This document shows, piece after piece, positions 58,701 to 64,000 of a DNA stretch of 64,000 nucleotides. The notes below the pieces were generated by a model that was not told where the DNA came from, searched no databases, and saw only the letters and a program-made list of their open reading frames with translations. How positions within the stretch are numbered: position 1 is the stretch's first letter; each line of letters opens with the position of its first letter. Both the position numbers and the translations under genes were made by a program. Source of the stretch: Tsuneonella sediminis (lineage in GTDB: Bacteria > Pseudomonadota > Alphaproteobacteria > Sphingomonadales > Sphingomonadaceae); the NCBI RefSeq assembly GCF_051912845.1, contig NZ_JBNCBU010000001.1:930001-994000 (forward strand), in the 5' to 3' direction.

Positions 58701-58918
58701 TGCCTGTCCGGTCCGACACGCTCGATCTCGTAGGTGGCGGGAATGTCGTACTGGCGGAGCTGTCCGGCGATGAAATTCCCGGCGATCCTTTCGCGCGAGA
58801 ACCACAACGACGCCAGCACCACGAGTACCAGGATCGCGGCAATTGCGAGTACGCGCGGCCAGCGCCGGCGACGCCCGACCGAGACTTCCTTTTCCATCTC
58901 GCAGTCGGCCTCGGCCAT
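55715..58918 (-). CDS. ydbH: YdbH family AsmA-like intermembrane lipid transport protein
   Basis: A 1067-residue AsmA-like protein. One N-terminal helix (RVLAIAAILVLVVLASLWFS, about 22-41) anchors it in the inner membrane. The rest is beta-rich with repeated strands, as in TamB/YhdP/YdbH bridges that carry phospholipids to the outer membrane in a hydrophobic groove. The C-terminal part (ITRRLANLPIRFNVNITAPF, then the final MYDPASVRDPRELG) is the YdbH-specific end that meets YnbE. E. coli YdbH is shorter. It heads the operon with ynbE and ydbL by overlapping starts. An ATG at 58897 is an alternative start. Confidence 0.88.
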   Translation of the reverse strand: MAEADCEMEKEVSVGRRRRWPRVLAIAAILVLVVLASLWFSRERIAGNFIAGQLRQYDIPATYEIERVGPDRQVLTNVVVGDPQAPDLTIERAEVAISYRFGTPTIGRITLVRPRLYGTLRGSTLSFGTLDKVLFRETDEPPGLPQLDLRLVDGRALLETDFGPVGIKADGSGRLDDGFAGIVAAAAPALDGAGCSARRMTLYGKVTTAAGRPAFAGPLRFASLDCGDDARVTDAAISLDVNADKDLAGIEGEGRLATGALALAGTRSNGLNGTVRATWRNDAFVARYSLAARGLDHPQARAALLTAKGSLRARSGLSTFEVQGDVEGNGVRVGSGLDRLLAQAVRSTDGTLLAPVLAKVRTGLAREGRASSLQAAFSVRRSREGYSVQVPRASLRGGSGATLLALSRVQVTGGGHGLPRISGNLATGGAGMPRIAGRMERAPGGNAVLRLRMAEYRAGGSSLAVPELVLAQSSSGALGFSGRAVASGPLPGGNAQGLALPVSGSWTRTGFTLWNRCVDIRFDRLAVASLTLERRGLTLCPSRGQPIVRQSAEGLRIAAGAPSLDLSGRLADTPIRLRSGPVGLAYPGALSARAVDVALGPPATASTFRISNLTATFGREIAGRFDDADVRLFAVPLNLENTSGAWRYAGGALRIDDGGFRLVDRQAPARFNPLVAEDGTLTLRDSVIRAGATLREPTSRRAVTDVTVVHDLSTGTGHADLAVNDLLFDRQLQPDTLSRLALGVVANMRGTVNGRGRIDWNARGVTSTGRFSSDSLDFAAAFGPVRGASGTVEFTDLLNLTTAPNQRLRIASVNPGIVVEGGELVFSMRDGEFLAVEGATWPFMGGTLTLRSTNLRFGASEERRYVFEIVGLEAAQFVERMELSNISATGTFDGTVPIVFDSEGNGRIEGGLLVARSPGGNISYVGALSRENLGTMANFAFDALKSLDYRQMSIAMDGRLTGEIVTRVRFDGVKQGAGAKRNFITRRLANLPIRFNVNITAPFYQLITSIKSMYDPASVRDPRELGLLSVDGRVLRRATVPAPPEIQPADIVPDQPPVQTPESETNP

Positions 58919-58974
58919 CGACCCCTACTTGCGCGTCCGCGCGCCCGAAGGCAATGCGCTGGCAGGTCAACGCG

Positions 58975-59688
58975 ATGACGGGGGAAAGGTTGCCGCAAGC
59001 TGAAGACAGATCGGCGGCAAATGACCGGGCCGGGCACCGCGCCCGTTTGCGCGAGCGACTGCTGAATGGCGGCGCAGAGGCCCTGGCCGACTATGAAGTG
59101 CTCGAGTATCTGTTGTTCGCCGCCAACCCACGCGGGGACACAAAGCCGCTGGCAAAGGCCCTGCTGGCCCGGTTCGGCACGCTGAGCGCGGTGCTCAATG
59201 CCGAACCCGGCGCGCTCCGGCAGGTCAAGGGCATGGGCGAAGGCGGCGCGGGCGCGCTCAAGGCCGTCGCGCTCGCCGCCCGTCGCATGGCGCGGGGCGA
59301 AGTTCAGGACAAGCCCGTTCTCGGCAGCTGGCAGGCACTGCTCGATTACCTGACCATCGACATGGCACACCTGACGGTAGAGCGCGTGCGAGTACTCTAT
59401 CTCGACGCGCGCAACCGGCTCATCGTCGATCACCACGTGGGCGACGGATCGATCGACGAGGCATCGATCCACCCCCGCGAGGTTGTCCGCAAGGCGCTGG
59501 ACGTGGGCGCTACGGCGATGATCCTCGTCCACAATCACCCGAGCGGCAATCCCGAACCCAGCCGCGCCGACATCGAGATCACCCGCCGCATCGCCGAAGC
59601 GGGGCGCCTCCTCGGCATCGTCGTTCACGATCACGTCATCGTCGGGCGCCAGGGTCACGTCAGCCTGAAGGCGAAAGGGTTGATATGA
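58975..59688 (+). CDS. radC: RadC family JAB/MPN-domain protein
   Basis: A 237-residue RadC-type protein. The N-terminal UPF0758 helix-hairpin-helix region has DYEVLEYLLFAANPRGDTKP and KGMGEGGAGALKAVALA. The JAB domain carries the metal motif HNHPSGNPEPSRAD. Historic links to repair are weak; the enzymatic role is unknown. ATG at 58975 is chosen; an earlier in-frame start at 58843 would overlap the divergent ydbH gene. Confidence 0.92.
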   Translation: MTGERLPQAEDRSAANDRAGHRARLRERLLNGGAEALADYEVLEYLLFAANPRGDTKPLAKALLARFGTLSAVLNAEPGALRQVKGMGEGGAGALKAVALAARRMARGEVQDKPVLGSWQALLDYLTIDMAHLTVERVRVLYLDARNRLIVDHHVGDGSIDEASIHPREVVRKALDVGATAMILVHNHPSGNPEPSRADIEITRRIAEAGRLLGIVVHDHVIVGRQGHVSLKAKGLI

Positions 59689-59732
59689 CCGGCGAGCATC
59701 CCTAGCCGCTCGGCACGTTTCAACCGGAGTCG

Positions 59733-61049
59733 ATGATGGTCCCCCGCTACGCCCGTCCTGCCATGTCCGCGATCTGGGAAGCGGAGGCGCGATATCGCAT
59801 CTGGTTCGAGATCGAGGCGCACGCGACCGAGAAGCTGGGCGAGCTCGGCGTGGTGCCTGAAAGCGCGGCGAAGGCGTTGTGGGACTGGTGGGCGACCGAT
59901 CCGAAGATCGACGTCGCCGCGATCGACGCGATCGAGGCTGTGACCAAGCACGACGTCATCGCCTTCCTCACCTGGGTAGCCGAGCAGGTCGGGGACGAGG
60001 CGCGGTTCATGCACCAGGGCATGACCAGCAGCGACGTGCTGGATACGACACTCAGCGTTCAGCTGGCCAAGGCGAGCGACCTGCTGCTCGAAGACCTCGA
60101 CCTGCTGCTGGCGGCGATCGAGCGGCGCGCGCAGGAGCACAAGTACACGCCGACGATCGGCCGCAGCCACGGCATCCATGCCGAGCCGGTGACCTTCGGG
60201 CTCAAGCTGGCCCAGGCCCATGCCGAGTTCGCGCGTTGCCGCAAACGTCTGGTCGCGGCGCGCGAGGAAATCGCCACCTGTGCAATTTCGGGCGCGGTAG
60301 GGACGTTTGCCAACGTTTCGCCGGAGGTCGAGGCCCATGTCGCGGAACGCCTCGGTCTTGCGGTCGAGCCGGTCTCGACACAGGTCATCCCGCGTGACCG
60401 GCACGCGATGTACTTCGCGACGCTCGCGGTGATCGCGGGCAGCATCGAGCGCCTGGCGGTGGAGATCCGCCATCTCCAGCGCACCGAGGTGCTGGAGGCG
60501 GAGGAATACTTCTCGCCCGGGCAGAAGGGTTCCAGCGCGATGCCGCACAAGCGCAACCCGATCCTGACCGAAAATCTTACCGGACAGGCGCGCATGATCC
60601 GTGCCTATGCCCTCCCTGCGCTCGAGAACGTCGCGCTATGGCACGAGCGCGACATCAGCCATTCGTCGGTCGAGCGGTTCATTGGGCCCGATGCGACGAT
60701 CACCCTGGACTTCGCTCTCGCGCGGCTGACCGGGGTCGTCGACAAGCTCCTCGTCTATCCCGGCCGGATGCAGAAGAACCTCGACCGGATGGGGGGCCTC
60801 GTCCACTCGCAGCGCGTCCTGCTGGCGCTGACCCAGGCCGGCGTGAGCCGGGAAGACGCCTATGCCATCGTCCAGCGCAACGCGATGAAGGTGTGGGAAT
60901 CGGACGGAGCACTCAGCCTGCTCGACCTGCTCAAGGCCGACAGCGAGGTGACCGCCGCGCTGAGCCCCGCGGAACTCGAGGAAAAGTTCGACCTCGATTA
61001 TCACTTCAAACACGTCGATACGATCTTCGCGCGCGTGTTCGGTGAATAG
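59733..61049 (+). CDS. purB: Adenylosuccinate lyase
   Basis: A 438-residue lyase that cleaves SAICAR and adenylosuccinate in purine synthesis. The fumarase-superfamily signature is GSSAMPHKRNPI (about 266-277), with TSSDVLDTTLS and TIGRSHGIHAEPVTFG upstream. The N-terminus reads MVPRYARPAMSAIWEAEARY, with two ATG codons (59733 and 59736) to choose from. All family blocks are in place and length is normal. It lies 44 bases after radC. Confidence 0.97.
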   Translation: MMVPRYARPAMSAIWEAEARYRIWFEIEAHATEKLGELGVVPESAAKALWDWWATDPKIDVAAIDAIEAVTKHDVIAFLTWVAEQVGDEARFMHQGMTSSDVLDTTLSVQLAKASDLLLEDLDLLLAAIERRAQEHKYTPTIGRSHGIHAEPVTFGLKLAQAHAEFARCRKRLVAAREEIATCAISGAVGTFANVSPEVEAHVAERLGLAVEPVSTQVIPRDRHAMYFATLAVIAGSIERLAVEIRHLQRTEVLEAEEYFSPGQKGSSAMPHKRNPILTENLTGQARMIRAYALPALENVALWHERDISHSSVERFIGPDATITLDFALARLTGVVDKLLVYPGRMQKNLDRMGGLVHSQRVLLALTQAGVSREDAYAIVQRNAMKVWESDGALSLLDLLKADSEVTAALSPAELEEKFDLDYHFKHVDTIFARVFGE

Positions 61050-61121
61050 CGCCGCCCTTCCCAACTTCGCCCATCGCGGTTAAGCCCGAACGAGAGCCGA
61101 AACGGGGAGCGAGGAAACAAG

Positions 61122-61490
61122 ATGCAGATCGTCCGCACCATCGCCTGGTTCGCGCTGCTGGTGGTGCTGCTCGTCTTCAGCTTCTTCAACTGGAAGCCGG
61201 TGGAAGTGCAGATCTGGGACAACCTCGTCCTCGAGACCAAGGTGCCCGCGCTCGTCGTGGTCTCGTTCCTACTCGGACTCGTGCCGATGTGGTTGCTCCA
61301 CCGCGGGGTTAAATGGCGGCTACAGCGGCGGATTTCGGGCCTGGAAACCGCCGCGCGAAACGTCGCCATGACGCCCTCTCCCACAGCCGCGGGGCCTACG
61401 GTGCAGGCGCCGCGGCCCGATCCCGACCTGCGCGACGATGCGCTGGACGGGGAACACGACACGCCCGCCTCTGCTCCCCGCCAGTCGTGA
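61122..61490 (+). CDS. lapA: LapA domain (DUF1049) membrane protein
   Basis: A 122-residue inner-membrane protein. Two helices are visible (IAWFALLVVLLVFSFFNW and VVVSFLLGLVPMWLL), followed by a basic stretch and a proline-rich tail. This is the DUF1049/LapA layout; E. coli LapA partners with LapB in regulating LPS synthesis through LpxC. No lapB is adjacent. A good ribosome site (GGAGCGAGGAA) precedes the ATG. The stop overlaps the pyrF start by four bases. Confidence 0.88.
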   Translation: MQIVRTIAWFALLVVLLVFSFFNWKPVEVQIWDNLVLETKVPALVVVSFLLGLVPMWLLHRGVKWRLQRRISGLETAARNVAMTPSPTAAGPTVQAPRPDPDLRDDALDGEHDTPASAPRQS

Positions 61491-62161
61491 CGAACCCGGT
61501 TTACGTCGCGCTCGACCTGCCCCGGCTGGATGATGCCAGCGCCCTCGCCGCGCGGGTCAGAGCGCATGTCGGCGGCATCAAGCTCGGCCTCGAGTTCTTC
61601 TGTGCGCACGGCCACCACGGGGTGCACGAAATTGCCCACGTCGGCCTGCCGATCTTCCTCGACCTGAAGCTCCACGACATTCCCAACACCGTTGCGGGGG
61701 CGATGCAGGCCATCCACGTGCTCGAGCCGGCAATCGTTACCGTCCATGCGTCGGGCGGAAGGGCGATGATGGAGGACGCCAAAGCCGCAGCGGGCGAACG
61801 CTGCAGGGTTGTAGCGGTGACCATGCTCACCAGCCTCGACGAGCGCGACCTCGAACGTACCGGCGTGCAAGGGTCGCCGCACGATCAGGTCATGCGGCTT
61901 GCCGAACTGGCACAGACCGCCGGCCTCGACGGAATAGTCTGTTCCGGGCGCGAGGTCGGGGCGGTCCGCAGGCAATGGAAGAACGGCTTCTTCGTCGTTC
62001 CGGGGCTGCGCCTTCCGGACCACTCGACGGGCGACCAGAAGCGCGTGGTCACCCCGCGCGCCGCGCGGGACGATGGCGCGAGCGTGCTGGTGGTCGGTCG
62101 CCCGATAACGCGTGCCGACGATCCGGTGGCCGCCGCCCGCGCAATCGAGGCGACGCTCTGA
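61487..62161 (+). CDS. pyrF: Orotidine 5'-phosphate decarboxylase
   Basis: A 224-residue enzyme for the last step of UMP synthesis. The active-site motif LDLKLHDIPNTVAGAM contains the catalytic lysines and aspartate. The C-terminal phosphate-binding loop is VLVVGRPITRADDP. The start is GTG at 61487, overlapping the lapA stop (GTGA). Length is normal for the bacterial TIM-barrel form. trpF starts four bases after its stop. Confidence 0.96.
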   Translation: MTNPVYVALDLPRLDDASALAARVRAHVGGIKLGLEFFCAHGHHGVHEIAHVGLPIFLDLKLHDIPNTVAGAMQAIHVLEPAIVTVHASGGRAMMEDAKAAAGERCRVVAVTMLTSLDERDLERTGVQGSPHDQVMRLAELAQTAGLDGIVCSGREVGAVRRQWKNGFFVVPGLRLPDHSTGDQKRVVTPRAARDDGASVLVVGRPITRADDPVAAARAIEATL

Positions 62162-62165
62162 CGCC

Positions 62166-62801
62166 ATGAATCGGACGCTGGTGAAAGTCTGCGGGTGCAA
62201 CACCGCCGAAGCCGTCGACGCGGCGGTCGACGCGGGCGCCGACTACGTGGGGCTGGTTCACTACGAACCCTCGCCCCGGCACGTCACGCTCGACGAGGCG
62301 AAACGACTGCGAGCGCGGGTTCCGCAGGATACCAGGGTCGTGTTGCTGCTGGTCAACCAGCAGCCGGTCCCGACCGCGCTGGCTGTCGATGCGGTCAGGC
62401 CGGATGTCGTGCAGTTTCACGGAGGGGAGACGGCCGAGTGGCTCGGTCTTCTCAAGCCGAACGTCCCGCAGGAGCTGTGGAAGGCGATCGGCGTGCGCAG
62501 CGCGGATTCGCTGGAGAGCGCGCTCCGGTTCAAGGGCGCGGTCGACAGGCTGCTCTACGATGCCGCGCCCGGCGTGCTGCCGGGCGGCAACGGGGTCGCG
62601 ATCGACTGGACGCTGCTGCGCGGCTTCCGCCACCAGATTCCCTGGGGCCTTGCCGGGGGGTTGACGCCCGACAACGTCGCGGAGGCGATCCGCGTGTCGG
62701 GAGCGGAGATGGTCGATGCCTCGAGCGGGCTGGAGAGCGCACCGGGCGTAAAGGATGCCGGGCGCATCCGCGCCTTCGTCGAGGCTGCGCGAAACGCCTG
62801 A
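62166..62801 (+). CDS. trpF: Phosphoribosylanthranilate isomerase
   Basis: A 211-residue TIM-barrel enzyme for the third step of tryptophan synthesis. The general-base cysteine lies in LVKVCGCNTAEAV, then SPRHVTLDEA, VVQFHGGE and the late GLAGGLTPDNVAEA with ASSGLESAPGVKD. Several positions differ from the usual block: CGC replaces the common CGI/CGL. It still reads as an intact enzyme. It is followed after about 50 bases by trpB on the same strand. Confidence 0.94.
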   Translation: MNRTLVKVCGCNTAEAVDAAVDAGADYVGLVHYEPSPRHVTLDEAKRLRARVPQDTRVVLLLVNQQPVPTALAVDAVRPDVVQFHGGETAEWLGLLKPNVPQELWKAIGVRSADSLESALRFKGAVDRLLYDAAPGVLPGGNGVAIDWTLLRGFRHQIPWGLAGGLTPDNVAEAIRVSGAEMVDASSGLESAPGVKDAGRIRAFVEAARNA

Positions 62802-62850
62802 GGCGGCGCCCCGAACCTTTCCTGTCTCGACTTCGCGGCACTTGACCGCC

Positions 62851-64000
62851 ATGGGACCGGCGATGGAATCGACACCCAACTCCTATCGGAACCAGCCTGA
62901 CGAGCGGGGGCATTTCGGCGACTACGGTGGCCGGTACGTCGCAGAGACGCTGATGCCGCTGATTCTCGAACTGGAGCAGGCCTATCGCGCAGCGAAGGCC
63001 GACCCGGCGTTCAAGGCGCAGTTCGACGACCTGCTTGAACATTACGTCGGCCGCCCCAGCCCGCTCTATTTCGCCGAACGGCTGACCGAAGCGCTCGGGG
63101 GCGCGCAGGTCTGGTTCAAGCGCGACGAATTGAACCACACCGGCGCGCACAAGATCAACAACTGCATCGGCCAAATCCTCCTCGCGATCCGCATGGGCAA
63201 GTCGCGGATCATAGCCGAAACCGGCGCGGGCCAGCACGGCGTCGCCACCGCCACCGTCTGCGCGCGGTTCGGCTTGCCCTGCACGATCTTCATGGGCGCG
63301 ACCGACGTGTCCCGCCAGCAACCCAACGTTTTCCGCATGAAGCTGCTCGGCGCCGAGGTAATCCCGGTCACCAGCGGCGCGGCGACGCTGAAGGACGCGA
63401 TGAACGAGGCGCTGCGGCACTGGGTCGCGAATGTCGAGGACACGTTCTACATCATCGGCACCGCCGCCGGCCCGCATCCGTATCCCGAGCTCGTGCGCGA
63501 TTTCCAGAGCGTGATCGGGCGCGAGGCGCGCGAACAGATGCTCAGCCGCACCGGCCGCCTGCCCGACCTGCTCGTCGCGGCGATCGGCGGGGGCAGCAAC
63601 GCGATCGGTCTGTTCCACCCGTTCCTCGACGATGCCGACGTCAGGATGCTCGGCGTCGAGGCAGCGGGGCATGGACTCGACAAGCAGCACGCCGCCAGCC
63701 TCGCCGGCGGCTCGCCCGGCGTCCTCCACGGCAACAAGACCTACCTGTTGCAGGACGATGACGGCCAGATCGCCGAGGCGCACTCGATCAGCGCCGGGCT
63801 CGACTATCCCGGCATCGGCCCCGAGCACGCCTGGCTCAAGGACATCGGCCGGGTCGAATACACCGCGGTCACCGACGACGAGGCATTGGACGCCTTCCAG
63901 CTCCTCTGCCGCACCGAAGGCATCATCCCCGCCCTCGAACCCAGCCACGCCATCGCCGCCGTCGCCAGGCGCGCGAAGGAAATGGACCGCGACGCGGTGA
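62851..64000 (+). CDS. trpB: Tryptophan synthase beta chain (runs off the window end)
   Basis: At least 383 residues of TrpB are present; the C-terminus lies past the window edge. The PLP lysine is in HTGAHKINNCIGQILLA, the conserved AETGAGQHGVATATVCARFG and GATDVSRQQPNVFRMKLLGA follow, and AIGGGSNAIGLFHPF is the phosphate loop. It joins indole and serine to make tryptophan in a complex with TrpA, which would be expected next. ATG at 62851 or 62863 could start it; both precede STPNSYRNQPDERGHFGDYG. Confidence 0.96.
   Translation, partial: MGPAMESTPNSYRNQPDERGHFGDYGGRYVAETLMPLILELEQAYRAAKADPAFKAQFDDLLEHYVGRPSPLYFAERLTEALGGAQVWFKRDELNHTGAHKINNCIGQILLAIRMGKSRIIAETGAGQHGVATATVCARFGLPCTIFMGATDVSRQQPNVFRMKLLGAEVIPVTSGAATLKDAMNEALRHWVANVEDTFYIIGTAAGPHPYPELVRDFQSVIGREAREQMLSRTGRLPDLLVAAIGGGSNAIGLFHPFLDDADVRMLGVEAAGHGLDKQHAASLAGGSPGVLHGNKTYLLQDDDGQIAEAHSISAGLDYPGIGPEHAWLKDIGRVEYTAVTDDEALDAFQLLCRTEGIIPALEPSHAIAAVARRAKEMDRDAV

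Noticed and set aside
1..64000. CRISPR arrays, insertion sequences, phage, integrases, tRNA or rRNA genes
   Set aside because: No regularly spaced repeats, no transposase or integrase motifs, and no tRNA-like cloverleaf in the intergenic gaps. Coding density is typical of a conserved chromosome segment.

Overview
The window is a 64 kb piece of a high-GC alphaproteobacterial chromosome, most likely from the order Sphingomonadales (an Erythrobacteraceae/Sphingomonadaceae-type genome). The basis is gene content and order: hisG-hisD-nusB-thiL-hppA, bolA divergent from a J-domain gene with cobS nearby, a TIGR02186/TSUP pair, an Mla cassette whose permease carries an N-terminal STAS domain, and a lapA-pyrF-trpF-trpB string. 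Nearly all of it is coding. I see no rRNA, tRNA, CRISPR array, insertion sequence or prophage. No gene-free stretch exceeds 300 bases; the largest is 3080-3368.

Layout. 52-7783: ilvA, an exported amidohydrolase, a small exported membrane peptide with a strong terminator, two tandem hotdog thioesterases, a class A penicillin-binding protein and cobS. 7858-11005: an accessory block with a TetR-type regulator behind two matching palindromes, an MpaB/DUF2236-like protein, DUF1428, a VOC protein and a GST. 11002-14526: J-domain gene divergent from bolA-pirin-SDR-alpha/beta hydrolase. 14667-15779: a Tat-exported metallo-beta-lactamase-fold protein of lower GC. 15865-22644: DUF2332, then hisG-hisD-nusB-thiL-hppA. 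22863-27962: S9 peptidase, GNAT, cupin/JmjC-like protein and acyl-CoA thioesterase. 28037-29818: a PilZ-XRE fusion followed by a PAS-GGDEF protein with a degenerate active site. 29840-34027: gatCAB, with an FkbM methyltransferase gene inserted in the opposite direction.

34076-40641: DUF4153 membrane protein, membrane-anchored FKBP, rpsU, and the tightly coupled crcB-rluA-paiB-like-HAD-small membrane protein-ATP12 operon. 40729-41139: a lone VOC gene in a low-density patch. 41411-45068: an MlaE-F-D-lipoprotein phospholipid transporter operon on the minus strand. 45165-50537: valS, queE and a HerA-like ATPase. 50623-52301: TIGR02186 and TauE/SafE-type permease. 52350-54898: a two-gene NfrB-like glycosyltransferase plus NfrA-C-like cassette. 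55075-58918: a ydbH-ynbE-ydbL operon for intermembrane lipid bridging. 58975-64000: radC, purB, lapA, pyrF, trpF and trpB, the last running off the window.

The envelope is a recurring theme: Mla transport, a YdbH bridge, a class A PBP, an NfrA/B-like glycan cassette and an anchored FKBP. The strongest candidates for new biology are the PilZ-XRE fusion beside a degenerate GGDEF protein and the reduced NfrA/NfrB cassette. Also worth a look are the dual-operator TetR locus and a repeated CtrA-like motif. All functional statements come from reading motifs by eye; no database search was run.
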